Positions 28,501 to 43,500 of a DNA stretch of 64,000 nucleotides are shown here, one piece after another (positions within the stretch are counted from its first letter, which is position 1; every line of letters starts with the position of its first letter). This DNA is from Rhabdornis inornatus (lineage: Eukaryota; Chordata; Aves; Passeriformes; Rhabdornithidae): contig VWZS01006719.1 of assembly GCA_013397075.1 (NCBI GenBank), forward strand, positions 434,257 through 498,256, read 5' to 3'. The position numbers and the translations under genes are program-made. The notes beneath the pieces are model-generated. The model saw nothing but the letters and a program-made list of their open reading frames with translations, was not told the origin of the DNA and did not search any database.

Positions 28501-31500
28501 GCTATGTTATGAACATCAAACATATTAATGAAAAAAAGGGGATTACACTGCTGAGCTCATCAGCCATTCCAGTGAAGAAAGACTTCTAAACAGAAAATCC
28601 TGAGGGAGAAAAGAAAGACAAATGCTTGAGCTGCTTCCACACTAACCTAAAACAGTCTTTAAAGTAACCATTGTCAGCAGATAAGAAGCTCCTCTTACTG
28701 AGACTTCTAACAGATATTCAATATTCTATATTCAATTCAGCAAGTCTGTTAGCTTGTAACAAAGCATCAGTGTGTAATCAGTTATGGCAGCATTTACAAC
28801 TGAATGAGTTCTTTAATTCCAAAACACTAACACTACTTCTTTCTTCTCTTCTCACATAAAAGCATTCATTAACTTACATTTCCATCACTCCGTTGTCCAC
28901 CTTTGTGTGTAATAACTACAACTTCCATCCATTTACGCAGGTGTTGCTATAAAGAAAGGATAATTAGTATTATTCTTCTAATTAGACTGCTCCATTTTAG
29001 CATATGCTACAAGAGACAATGTAGATGCAGAAATAATTTGTTGAAGGAAACAAGGAGAAGAATTATCAGTTATTTTCATTCCCTCAAGTTGAAAAGTTTA
29101 CTGTTGCTAAAAGTCCTCTCCATATTCAAGAAAGCAGGGATTATAACTATATATACATATATACAAAAAACTTAAGTCTGATAGTTTTACACTTTTTTGA
29201 TGACTTTGATGTGTATGCATTTAAATACCTAAATATTCATGCCAAGGGGATAAAGAATTCACATATTCAGTTTAAACACTGCAAATAAACAGAGCAATAC
29301 CTCCCAAAATTTTATAAATCAAGAAAGCACCAAAACAGATTTAGTCCATTGTGAAGTAAAATTGTTAAAGGTGCTGGTGCCACCTTGCTTAAAGATAAAT
29401 TTGTCCAAGAAAACCTTAGCATAACTAGTTATGTCTTCACAAAAAAATAAAATCTCTTAACTTTTTGGTTAAGAAGCCCTTGAGAAATTTACTCAAAATG
29501 TTTAAAGAAATTGGGGTTTTTTATTAAATAAAATAAACAAAACCAAAAATCTTTTACTTCCATATACATTGAGTCACTACTGAACTTCTCTGATTTTTCA
29601 CCAATAAAAATAGCTAAAAGAAAACTTCTTCTGGAAGAGCTAAAATAAAAACTTAGATGGGCTTACCATCATCTGATCACAGAATTTATCATTGAAAGAG
29701 TTTGGGAAAAGTCTAGTGACTGATGTCAGACGATTCACAACATTGAGGGTCAGACTCCGATAGTCTCCCAGCATCATCAGCAAAGGTCTCATGTGGGTAT
29801 GAATTTGATCAACTTCTATGGTAGCTCCTTCCAAGAACTGCAAGAGAGTGCACAATTAAGATACAGGTTGAGAGGGACATGACTTTTGTGCAAGCATTTT
29901 TCTTAAAATAGATGCAGCTGACTTGATTTTTCTTCTTTTATTTTGTTCTTTCAGAATGCAGTAGTTCAAATAACATCTAGTGCTGGAAATATACACAGTG
30001 ACAAGAGGGATTTGGGAAGCACTGAGGTATTTCTGACACACGGTAGGATATTCCATAAAATAATCAAGTAGGAGATCTTAATTACAAACTGAAAAACTAC
30101 TACAGCTATAAATTAAATACACAGCTATGAGCAAACTACTTAGACCCCATATTAAGAACTGCCTGTGAATCTGGCTGAAGGCAACAGAGCAAATCTCTGT
30201 GTTAAAATCTGCATGCATCCTGAGCAACAGTAAAGGTCAAAAGAGCCTGGCTGCAAGCAGCCAGAGAAAATATTTCCTGCCATAATCAAATATCCTGTGG
30301 GCATGAGTTTATCACAGGAAAAAAAAAAATCAGACAAATCTGATGTACAGGTCAGAAGAACCCTTATTTGCTACCTCTCAATCCAACTGTGCTGTTAACA
30401 AGCCATAAATAATAAGTACATTCCCTTTCATGACCACAGTGACATGAAAAGACACAACCTCTGGCCAGTCAATGGCACAAACAAATGCAAACCACCAGTA
30501 TTAGTGCAATTCTCTATTCCATGCCAGCCTATCTACACAGCATTACAAAGAGGCTGTAAGTAATTTCATTAGCTTTTTTTTTTTTTTTCATATAGAAGAA
30601 TAGAATTAAAATCTTGCTGAATCAGAATTAGGCACAGCTATTGAACAACAAGTCGTGATGAAAGAATATCCTTTCCCTGTCCTTCCGGCCTTTATACATG
30701 AAAATGTAGCATCCACAGGACAGACAGGGCAGTGTCAGGCAAGGACACTAGTTCTCACACAGGATAGCCAGGGTCCTGTTCCTTAAGGTAACTATCACAC
30801 TGTGATGCACAGTCTAACTCTGCTGCCTGATTTACTTTTCCAAAACTAACTAGGGGATCTCCACCACTTCTTTTAGGAACATAGACAAAACATGGGAAGA
30901 GCTTTGACAATAAAGCCAAGCCTGCACATTTGCAAAGCAGCTGAGAAGGACTGATGCTACATAGAAAAGAAAACTCATGTACAAAGATCAGAACAACAGA
31001 AAGAGGGAAAGACTGGACAGAAAGACTGAAAGATTTACCATGGTCCTTATCCAAGAACTTAAAATTCTTAATTGCAACCTGGATAATTCTTTATGGCCAA
31101 GTTCAAATCCCAAACAAACACATCTGACACAAACTTATCGGCATCACTAACAAAAACTGAACAGAGCAACGATATTTCCTGTAGAGAACTTTCCCACAAA
31201 GTCTTATACCAAGGAAGTAAAGCAGAGAACAAAGGCCTCAAAAAGAAGGTTGTTTTAATACAGTCACCTTTCTCATGCACGCTTCTCCTGCCTCCTGCAG
31301 CTCGTTATTTGTTGAATTCAGTGCCTTGAAAAGTGCAGCAATGATCTTCTCTCTTGACTGAGGCAAGTAATTGCAGGCAGCTAGAGCATCTGCAAATATC
31401 AAAGTAAATTTGTTCTCTTTGTTAACTCAATTTCAAAGGAGAGGAGAAAATAAACCCTAATTCTACACCGCTTCTCTTATAGTTTCTTTTTATGTCATCT

Positions 31501-34500
31501 CAAATTGCAGACAGCTAAAGCACAGTATGCATTGCCAAAATCAACAGGCATCATGAAACAGTAAAAGAACGAGAATTCTATTAACAATCTATAGTTTTCC
31601 TAACGCTTTATAACATAATTAATCTTAAAATACTTTGGGTTCCTTTCAGAAAACTGAGTTGTAGTCATTACGAAGGCAGCGATACTTTCCCATTATTCTC
31701 TCCATTAAACTGTAACCTCAGGAGAGCAGTCATCAGTCTTCCAGTGCTCATGTTTTCTGCTGATCTCAGGAAGCAGACTGCCCATTGCTCACAAGGACAC
31801 TTAACTGCATCAAGTCTTGTTTAGGACGTTTTACTTACTTAAGGCTGCAATTCGAAGAGGTACAAGTGATGGAAGACTTTTGTAGCAAGGTAGTTTCATT
31901 AGGGCAGCATCTTCAGCCTCACACAAATTCAATAACTAGGAAAAAAATAAACAATCATTTTGATATTGCTTCTCACACTTGAAACACCACTATCTCACTC
32001 CCACCTTTACAGACAGCTTTTCATCTACAGCACTTTGTTTTTGTCTTAACTCAAAACCAGAGGATCTTCTGCATCAACTGCTGCAGGCAAAGTAGGCTTC
32101 ACTTGATGTTTCAAAAGGGAAATTCTTATGTTTCAGTGGAAGTTTAAAATACACAAAGAAAAACATGTATTTTTAACAATGAAAGTACTAATGTCATCAT
32201 ACAAAAACATCTACATTCAAAGATGAGAAAATCAAAGGAAGTACCTCTGTGTAGAAAACCTTGTGTTCCACAACATTCAGATCCATTGTAAACAATCGGG
32301 GCTGCAGGGTTGTGCAAAATGTATTTCCCTCCATCAGGCCAATTTGGGCATTTGCAGGTTGGTGCCGAAGCAAATGTTTTTTAGGAGGAACCATGTCCTG
32401 GAGAACCTACATGATGTAATTTAGATTACTGAATTAGCAGCTATTGAAATGACCCCATAGATCCAGCCACCAAGATGAAACTATTAGTCATGGCTGTAGC
32501 TTTGTATCTATTTTCCATTTTGGCTCCAGATGTGTCTCGAGAAATAATTAAGCAAGAAGAAAAGTAATTCTCTGAATTACTTGATTCCCAGTCAGTTTGC
32601 AAAACAGTGTAGTAGCTATAATTAATACATATTCTCCATGAACAGATCTATGATATTTAAAACCTTCACACAACATCATGAACAACAAAGAAATTCATAG
32701 ACTGAAGCATTTCAAACAGTCAGGAAACAAGAATATTTTAAGCTGCTAAAACATCAGAAAACCAAAAAAGTTTCTGTAACTTTTTTTCATTACACCAACT
32801 TCTCACTTTCCTCATTAAACAGCTTTAGAAAAGTAAGCTATCAATTAGGGAGGTTCTCAGTATAATCTGGAATGTTGTCATGGCCCTTAAGACTTATGTG
32901 CATTCAACTACCTTCCAAAAGACTAAACAATATCAGCTTTAAGGAGTATTTAGCCAAAAGTCACTTCAACCAGCTTTGAACTTTATAGTCTCTTTCTGGA
33001 TAGGGAAAGGCATAGAAATAATGCCATTTTGACACTGACTGTCAAATGTAGTGTCTTTATGGCCTAGCCTATGTCTGATTGGTGGTGGGATGAGCAGCCC
33101 ATAATTTAAGGAAGGAAATTAACCTGATGACACTAAAAATACTGGCTAAGAGTCAGGCAGATCCTGTATGAATCTCTATAGTGTTCCAGCCATCGTATAT
33201 ATTTGAACAACAAAATTTAGCAAATGACAAACTTTGATATGCACTACGAACTTAATTCACTAGTGCGAAAAAATGTACTAAGAAAAGCATTTCTGCAAAT
33301 CCAAACTGGAAAACAACTTTAAGCTCCAGCTCAGTAAATATTTCTGCTTACCTCTTTATGTGGCTCCATGATGACTGTGACACTTTTGCCAGTGACCTGT
33401 GCAAGCACCTGCAAAGAATGCATGGCTTGTTTTCTCACAGTGGAGTTTGGAGAGGTCACTTCTCGAACGAGGTCATGTGTGACATGATGGAAAGACTTTT
33501 CCTGTGCTGCAAGGATTTCTTCTGTTTTTTCTTCATCTTTTAAAGGAGTTGCACATCTAATCAAGAGCTGCTCTAATGTGGTCTTTGCCATAGCGACTGC
33601 TCCATTGGAAACCTGAGGCATCAGACATCATTTTTATCAGCTAAGTACAGAACAAAGATCACACATCTCCGCATTACTCATGAATTTAGATTTTGATTTT
33701 GATGAATCCTGGGATTTTGATCTCCAACTAAGCTTAGTGATTCTGTGGTAAGTGACAGTGAATATGTGTTCTTTTGTGATCTACCTATGGCCTGTACATT
33801 TCTACTCTGAAAGCAGCAAATGTAAACTCAAAAACTTCAGCAAAGTTATGTGGAAAAATCTGACCTCATTCCTAACTTCAGATCTTGGTTTGAGTTAAAA
33901 TGACTAGAATTCACTACTAACTCTTGCAGGTAAAATGCTCTGAAGTTCAGCAAAAATCAAGACTACTATGAGTTCAATCTGTGTGAATTTAAGGCCAGAA
34001 ATTTTCCCCACACTATTTGACAAAATTCATTAATTACATACCTCTCCAGTTAGGTCCATCATAACAAAGAGAAGTGCCTTCAGGAAAGTCTGCTGGTTCT
34101 GGAGGACCCAAATCAGTGGCAGCCGTTCCATGAGAAATTTAATGGACACAACACCTCCTAATTTAGCGTACCAAGCTTGTTCATAACAGCAAGCACATAA
34201 ACGTTCCACAATGTACGAAAACAAGGGAAGCTGACAAGCCTGGAAACAAAGAAATGGATCAGTTTCCTTTTCTCAGCTTACTGGTAGCCTCCAAAATTTT
34301 AGAAGCAAAATTGCATTTGCTGAAACTCAATCATTTCAATACATTTTTAAAAATCTTACCCTTTCCTTTGAACCCAAGATGATGCTCGCAACATCAAATA
34401 TCACTGCTAGGGCCACTTCTCCTATTTTGCAGAGCTCCTTCTCCTCATATGCCATGCAGATTGCTATGGCATCAATAAGCACCAAGGGATCCATGCCTTT

Positions 34501-37500
34501 TGACCCATTTTCTTCACTGTGAAACATGGCTGTGCTAGGCTGACTCCCAACCTGATAGCACTGCAGCAAGAAAGGACCTGGAATTTGTAACAGGGGAGAG
34601 GGGAAATAAAGATAAAACAATGGATATTTCAATATGAATAGTCTTTTAATTAGATTTTACTACTCCTCGGACTAGCTGATGGCAAAACCAGTAAGCCCTG
34701 TGCCTATTTGCATATAAATGAATTGTAAGGCATCCTTCACTCCTAGAAGAACAAAAGATTACATCTACTTGAATATTTTCTTCTATCCACTGGACTATGC
34801 ACTGCAAGAAGATTTAATTAAAATGAAGAGTCATAAAAATCCCAGTTACATTAATGTGACAATGAAGAGTGATGTGCTCATAATATGCCTTTTATCAAAT
34901 TACTTGTCATACAGCGCAAACCAAAAAGTTTTCTTCATGGATATAAGACATTGCAGTGCTCCAATATTTACTTAGTTCCTCTAAAGGGCCTTCAAAACCA
35001 CAACTGGAAACAACCCAATTAGAAACCATCTGCAAATAGTACTGTGAGTATTAAGTTACACAAATGCCCTGGAACTTTGTAAGCTGTTCCACACTGCAGT
35101 TATTTCATTGGCTGTAGCATTTACAGAGCATTATTAGGTGACTGATTGTTTTTTAAAATTTGTTTAATCATTTCCACTGCTTTTTAAAGAATTAAAACAC
35201 AATTCAGCTGTGGATATGGGTAATACAAATGAGACTGATAGTACTGCAGATTTAATCAGCATATGCAGCTTGATAACGAGGATGCCACAGCAAGAGCAGA
35301 GCTCTGACTGCAAGAAGGCTGAATCAAGTCTGGCTTACAGAAAATAAGATTTTACTAAATTGAAATGTAAAGTTTGTCTATGTGATGGTTAACAAGCTGA
35401 TTGCAGTAAAATATTACCAGCCTTCCTGTAAATGGTATGTAAGCACATGTAGGGCTCAGTAAAAATCACATTCTGATCACCATTCAGTGCCCCTGTCTCT
35501 CTCGCATCGTCGATATTCAGCCATCAAACAAAAATCCACTATAGCCACCCAGAAGCAAGTGCAATATTGTGACTTTTTAAAACCAGCTGCTGTGAGTAAA
35601 AGCACAAAGGTCTCCCAAAGCTCTCCAGGAGCTGTGTCCCCTGCCCTCACCGCACTGCTGAGCCACGGCCACCATGGTGTAGTGGCGGATCAGGCTGGCC
35701 ACGAAGGGCAGGGCGCTGGGCCGCAGGTCCTTGATGACGGCCGACATGAAGGCGCCCGTCAGGGCCTGCTCGAACGTCTTCCGAGCCGGGGTGTCCTGGG
35801 CCTTGTAGCGGTGAGAGATGATCACACTGGGGATGGACTTCTCTGTGAAGCTGGAACACAACGTCCTGCTCAACACAGCAGCACCCCCAGCTCAGTCACA
35901 GCCACTGCCACGTACCGCACTCAAAGTTTGCTCTCCATATCTAACTCCTTCTCCACCTCCTGCTTTTCCCCTCATTTTGATAGGGCTAGACCAGTTCACT
36001 CAGCCCATATTAATTTTGTCAGCCACTGGTCTCCAGCATGATGGATAGCTCAATTTCATCAGGAACATTTAAAGCCAGTGGTTCAGAAGAAGCCACGCGT
36101 ATACAAAAATAGGTATAAAGGCATCACACTGCAACTCAATTACAGAACGTCATTTTCAATATTTTGACATTTTTCCCTTTTTTAAAATGACATTTGATTT
36201 TAATCTTGAACGATTGAAACATTATTTATCAAATCACTGCCCAACAAAACTTATTCATTGCAAAGCTATATTTATGTCAAGTCTAACAAGCCCAAACTGT
36301 GAAAGCTACTATGCTCTTTAGCTACACTTACTACATTATAAGAGTCGAAGTCAGCCCACGCTTTTTGGGCAAAGATGGTAAAGTTGTCTAAAAGCAATAA
36401 ACTCATGAAATATCAATGACTAAAATTGGAAAACATGTAAGAAAAGCTTCAATAAAAGGCTCCCACACCAAGACAGAGGTTGTGTGTGACTATGCTATAG
36501 CTTAGTCACTAAATGAAACCAAATTTTCACTTTAGTAAAAGCTTAGATGTACGTACAAAATGTCACAATCTAAATTAATCTTTAAAATACAATTAAGCAC
36601 CAGAATATTCCAATTATTTAAATTTATGAAACTAAAATTAATCATATTGATCATATGTAATAGATTATACACTGGACTGTAATTGAGGGAAGAAAATTAA
36701 ACTATGAAACATTAACACGTCATTTGCATTAAAAAACATGCTAACAGAACTCCTTTTAACCAGCAGGCAAAAAGCCCCATGAATTGCATGGACTAATCAT
36801 TGTCTCTAACTAGATTGCTCCAAAGACACCATAAATTTTACATACACATTTACGTTTAAAGAATTGTCATACTTGGGATGTGCAAGAAGCTGGTACAATG
36901 CATGCTTGTTATCATCCAGGCTCATCATGGCCACCAGGAAGCACTTGATGACCTCCCAGGCCTGCCTGCGGTAATAGGGCTCTGTGTTGGCACTCTTCAG
37001 ACAGTCCAGGGCTGTCTCAATCGCCTAGAAGGGAACAAGAGAGAACCCAGACACCTCCTGCTCTTGGCATTTACCATAATCAAGAGAATGGTATCATTAA
37101 TATATATTAAAGAAACTTTTAAAGTATGCACAGTTTGGAGTGCCCAAGTTAAGAAATGCAGGGCCTGAGAGTATGGCTTGAAAACACCATGGTGCTTTCT
37201 GTGCTTTTGTAGGTGCTAATTTTCAGGGCAGACACATTTACCTCCATGGTCAGAAAACATTTAAAGTTTATGAGTGAGGTAAATCTTCACTGTGTCTCTC
37301 TCCTTCCCAAAAAAGAAACTTTCCTTGTCTTCCCTTCAGTAATAATAGCTGTGTCTAATCTCTTTATACTGTATGTATACAATGCATTTATACCCATATA
37401 TAAATGGTACCTTTCCATGCATGATGAAATGTCCCTGTAAGCAACTTCTAAACAGCAATTATTTGATGGAAATAGCACTCCTCCTTTGCAAGAGGATTTA

Positions 37501-40500
37501 ATACATTCAAGAATAATTCAGACAAATCTTTTAAGATAAGAAGATGATTAAAAAGGGAAGTATGTCTCTTTGGGAAATTTCTATTTTGTGTTTATATATA
37601 TACACACAGAGATAAAAATACATAAAAGCACAACTGTCTAATTTCTATCCTTATCCCACAAAACAAAGGACCATAAATAAGACGGGCATTATGTAAAAAC
37701 AAATATATAAAAATTGTAAAATTTGTTCTGGAATGCATGAAAAAAGGAATTACCAACTGCAAGTAAAATCTAACCATCCATGCTTAATAAGTTTATGCAA
37801 AAAAAGCAAGGGCTTTTTCCTTCCTCGCTATTTCTGCTTACTTAACTAATTGTCATCTCAAGTTTTTATCACAGCATCTCAATGAAAAGAAAAATTAGTT
37901 TTGGACAGACCACAAAAGTCTACCAGGGCACTAAAAAAAACCAAGGATTTCTTGTTTTCAATTTATTTCACTTTTTTTTTGCTTTGCACTTCGACATTTC
38001 ATAGACACAAAGTGTTCAGCAGATAACACTTTCTTGGTCAACACCAAGCAGCTGAAGATTGCTCCATATCAATGTCGGATGCCAAAATCCTTTGGAAAAC
38101 TCAGTTTGAATTAAACCTAGCAGGACAAGTAAATGTCAGCAGCTACATTATCGATATGTATTCAATCCATCAGCTTCAGTACAGTGCAGAAATCGGTAAA
38201 TCTGCATTTTAAGGATCACTTTTCCAAGCTATTTTTAAGTCTGTGGGCTGGATGGAGCCAGAGAGCCAGCTGCCTGTGAAGAAAATTGCTTACTACATTC
38301 AGATCATATCTACTTATGAAAGTCTAATTGAAAAGGTAAGTATTAAAACTCTACAGACCAAATTATCTCAGAATCCAGCTTCACTCTCAGATATTAGATT
38401 GCTGTAATTAGTGAGAACTAAGCACTTGTGATACACTGTGACTGCCAGATGAAAGCCAGTACAGTACAAAGTGCTTCTAGAGACAACAAACAAAACCAAA
38501 CCACTGGAGCCATAAGAATAATCACCACTGAAGAATTTCTAACAGCAAATTTTTGATACATTCCAAAAAGCAAATAGGGACTTTCAGATGAGATTCCTGC
38601 TCCTAATTTAAACAATACACCAGAAGTTCCAACCTTACCATTCTGTGAAAACATTTATTTGGGCCAGTTTAGCTCCCTATCCTATCACTTCGTACGAGCA
38701 GTACAGCATGTCTAAATCTATTATTTTGGGGGTGAAATCTTACACAGTTTGTAGAAGAAATCAAGAAGGAACTTCCAGATAGATATTTTTAAAGTTGGTT
38801 TCTCAGCACTGAAAGTAACTTAAGCCCCTACCTTCTCCATTGGGAGCTGAATGGATGCTTTACAGTCTGAAAATTCAATTGTAATACTGGGTCCTTGGAT
38901 TTCTGTGACCACATATTGTAGTTTCTGTGATTCCTTCAACATCTTCCTGTTACTTCCACCAAATTTCCCAAGCACACGATAAGCCACGTGGGAGATGCTG
39001 TCAGCCGGATTGCGCAGGGTTCGCCACAAAGCCTGGGGGTTAAAAGGTACAGAGCAGGCTTACTTCAACATTGTTCAAGTTGTAATGCAAAAAAAAAAGT
39101 CAGGGAAAACACTTTATTCTTGTATTTGGGTAACTGACCCTGCATAAGTTCCTTATCAAGGTTGAATATAAGCAGCCTCAGTTCACAACAGCCCAAGTGC
39201 TTTGTAACAAGGTTGCCCTAAATGCAATTTTAGATTAGACTATTGTCATCAGCTACAAAATCTTTTCTATCCTGGAATGTAGTTTCATGCTTATGATGAA
39301 TATTAAACAACATTGTTAATTAAAAATGCAGGCCAGTAAGGCTAAACTGAGTTAAACTCAGAGACAGTATTGAAATAGAAAAGCAAATAAAGTAAATAGA
39401 ATATAACCATTTAACAAAGTACATAGGAGAAACAAGTCATACACTTCTAAATTTTCAGAGTTTCCAGCTTCACAGCACAACACCAACTATCCTTCTACAC
39501 TCATATCAGACTGGTAGGGGTTTCGTACCAGATTTTTTAAGATTTTGTAACCAAAGCTTCACACAATTTCTAACAATATTCAGCAAATCAATGACCTCTT
39601 GTGGTCTAACAGAAAACAACACATTTACCTGCATGAGCTCAGCTCGAACTGGCTGAATGTGGTCATACAGAAAGTCTGGCTGCAAGTTATCCACACACAA
39701 TTCCAGAGTTCTTAAGCCCTGGCTAACCAGGGTCTGGGATCCATTGAGAGCTGACACCAAGGGGTCCATCAGCATCGGCAGATAAGGCAGCAGCGAGCTC
39801 AGCCGAACGGGCACAGTGAGGCAGAGCTCCACAAACAAGTCTTTCATGTGCTGCTTGTGAAGGCCACTTTGTAACATATTAAGTCCTGAAAATTATGGAT
39901 AAGTTATACACTCAAAAGTCCACAGTTTAATGTTAAAAATTGCTATTTCCTAAATTCCGAAAAACCTGACTTTTTTTAAACACTGTAGAGCTTACAGTTC
40001 TGTAAATATTGGATTTACAAAATATTAATACCATTCATTATTCTAACTTACATCTAAGGATGTCATGCAATGAATGCTTTTTTATGTACACACATATAGA
40101 AGAAAAAGCATCTATGCATATTTTATAGTTTAGTATTAGACTCAATATGGCAGCATTTAAATACAGCAGATAAAAAAGAGAAAAAGATAATTTGACCCAA
40201 ACCTCAGTCTTGTAACAATAAAAAACACAAAGAGAACAACTGTTTTTAAAATATTTTGAATCCTGAAAAGAAACATTCAGTGAGTTCAAGTACATTAATT
40301 GCCCCAAACAGACTAAGCACATTCCCCAACTGATTTTTCTCCCCATAAAAATTTCACATATTCCATAAATCTACTGACATGAGTTTTACATAACGATTTA
40401 TTGATAACGTATATATTTGCTAACTGCAATAAAACTGTCCCTATAGCTGTAGATCTGAACCAGTCTACAGTCCTGGAATAGTTCTGATTAGCTTGTCCTT

Positions 40501-43500
40501 AGGTTTAAGTAGCTCTCCACATTTCCTCACTCACCCTCAGCATTCCTGGAACACAGTTCTTGCAAGCATAAATGCTCAATTAATCAAACTGATTGTTATT
40601 TCCATCTCTTTTTGCAGTCTGGCACTACTTGAATTTCTATTTATCATGCCCTTGCAGGTGCACACACATGCCCTCAACTGCAGAACAGCCAGGGCTTCAC
40701 TGCCATGCTCTCCCCACACAACCAGAGATGGCCTGGCAACTTTGCTTCACCTACTCACTCATCCCTCAAATGCTTTATGCCAAAAAAGTTACCCACTGCA
40801 AAAAAAACCCAAACAAAGTAGAAGAAACAAACAAGAAAACCACAACGGCCCCAAAATGAAAGGAAGAAAAACAAGCAGCAGAAATTGTGAAGCAGCCAAA
40901 ACTATGGAGCCTGAAGCAGCTGATAGTAAATGAAAATAAGCACATTCAAGGTATTTAAATCAACCACTAACTCAAAATCAGAAGCTACCTACTAGGGGTA
41001 GGGCTTTAGTTTTGAGGGGTTTTTAACTACATAATGGAGTTAACTTATGTTAAAGTAATAACTTTCTTACTATTATTCACATAAAAAGTCAGAAGCTGGG
41101 GTGGGGAAAGAAGGTATTGTTCTACCTTGCAGTAAGTTTGGTAACAGCGGCAAGAATTCTTGGTATAACAGATCATGACTGCCTCCTCCAATAGATCTGA
41201 ACAGTGCTCTGAGCAGCAGGAAATAGTTATAGGGCTCTTTGGCAGTCTGTGCAAGTTCCATAGAGCTGTTCACAATCTTGTGCAAATGTGGCTATAAAGA
41301 AAATAAAGCTCAAAGATTAATTTTACCATCATCGTACTGTACAAGAGTTTAGCATGAGATTCTGCAAATCTGACACAATGAAAAAATATTTCCTCTCAAG
41401 TACCTGGGAATGTGGAGCAGAAATCAGAGGTGTCAGAATGACAAGAGAGGACACTTAACAATATAAATTCACCCTGATCTAATTTCATCGCTAGTTCTTA
41501 ATTTTTGTGAATGCTAAAATTTCATTTTGAAAGCAAACTCTCTCAAGTATAAAAGGCTATGGAACTGGTAGCCTTCCTGGAGCAAAAGACATCTTGCAAG
41601 AACACCTTACAAAATTCATTAAAAATAGTTGATAAATACCAGTATTGTTACAGACCAGAGACAAACAGTAATGTGCCTGGATATTATTAACATCTAAAAA
41701 GCTTTCTATATTGCTATGCAAATGCTGCAAACAGCCTTTTCAATTAAATTGTCTGCCCAAGGCCCCGATCATCCATCCTACAGAAACAAAAAAAAGTAAC
41801 AGAAGCACGAAACTGTGAAGGTAGTAAATTACGCTCTTTAAACCTCATCTCCATCTTATAAAATCCAGATGACCTTGATTCTGATGACAAACTGGAAGAA
41901 TTAAAGCAAAATTATATTAATATTGCTTCATATTACTGTTAGTTTTCAAAGATTCTGGGAAATTGGTAATCGCCCCTCTGTTCTACACAGTTACCTGCTT
42001 CAGAAATTTTGTTTGGTACAAAGTACAAGGAAGAAAAATCGAAGAGAAATGATGAGAGAACAATCAGTGTTCCATTAAATTCTTAATGTCTTTTCTAGAT
42101 ACAGACAGCTGCTGCTTTTATGAGGAAAGTGCATTCTTGCTACAAGCTCAGCATTTCTAAATTCACTGAATAATGAGATGATCTCATCAACATAAATAGA
42201 TCCTTGGAATACACAATATGCTGTCAGTGGAAAAAATAGCATTCCTTAAACGCAGACTTTCCAAGAGCATAGAAAAATCTAACTCAAGAGGTACATGCCA
42301 CTGAATATGACATAAGTGAACAAGATTCACCAGTACACAAAAAAGTGATTTCAATCCAAGCAAATCTCTTCAGTTAATACAGAAAAAAAGGAAGAAAATA
42401 TACAAGAATTTATGCATGTCCTGACCATGAAGTTACATGGGCTTATGGCAATCACAGACCACAGTCATGTATCAGCCATTTATATTCAGAATTAGTACAT
42501 CACTTCATAGTTTCAAATATGAAGAAAATATTCACAGAAACTATCTCTCATAAACAAGACAATGTACTTGGAATTTGGAAAAAAATGGAGACGTGTGACA
42601 AACAGTGCTTCAAACAACAAATGACTCTCAAATGTTAGACTGTGCAAAACTCTTAAGAGTGTTGTTCTTAAAGCAGACTTATTTTTAACACAAATGACCT
42701 TTACCTTCAGCATTTGTTCATTTTCAGCTGCAAATAGTGAAACTGAGCCAAAGACTAACTTGAACAGCTTGAGATACAGATTGGAGAGTTCTACATTAGA
42801 GCCCATTTCTGGCAGACGATCCAGAAGATACTCCACCAAAATGGTTGCAAAGAGAGCAGAGGTAGTAGGGTTTGCCAAGAAAGAATTGGCAACAATCTAT
42901 AAAAGGAAACCACAAAGAACTTATTACTGCTATAATAAAAACAACAAAAGGATAAATGCACTATCCATTAAAAAAACGAAGTGAGATAAATTTCTTTCCC
43001 CATCTCTACTGCTACCCAAGTGATTCTGTTTGTCCTCAGTGGAAAACAACCACACATGTAGCTTAATGTTGAAGTCTTAGGTTAAATTTTAAATGGATAT
43101 TATAGGATTTGCATTCCGTAAAACAGTAGAACATTAGCAGAACAACCTGAACAAAACAGCAAGTCTATAATGCTCAGCACTTTTCAAGAATGAAGTCCAT
43201 TCATATCTTCTAAACTGAAGTGTTCATGTTTGTATTGCATCACTTAGGTCAGGTGTTTTGAAAATCCATCTTTAAATTATTTTCATAGACTACTCTCTAT
43301 ATAGACTGTTTTGAATCTCACATGCTAATTTCAATATTATCATTTATAATTCCACATCAGCCATATGTACCTCAAGGCATAAGCTCTTTCCTATATGCTG
43401 GTCATTACCAATTTAAAAAGTAAACAATAACATACCTGAAGAGCATAGTTTTTAGAGATCCTCTCCACCATGTAAGGAACAGTAGTTTGAAAGATTTCTT

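Noticed and set aside
32128..32210. Second C/D-box-like pair on the minus strand
   Set aside because: A possible ATGTT:AACAT stem is offset by 5 nt from the C box, so the required geometry is absent.
35487..36041. 184-codon plus-strand frame
   Set aside because: It is antisense to the GC-rich TRRAP coding exon 22, and extends only because stop codons are rare there.
40493..40933. 146-codon plus-strand frame in a TRRAP intron
   Set aside because: No recognisable family, biased composition, ends in an A-rich stretch, and no splice or promoter signals tie it to a gene.
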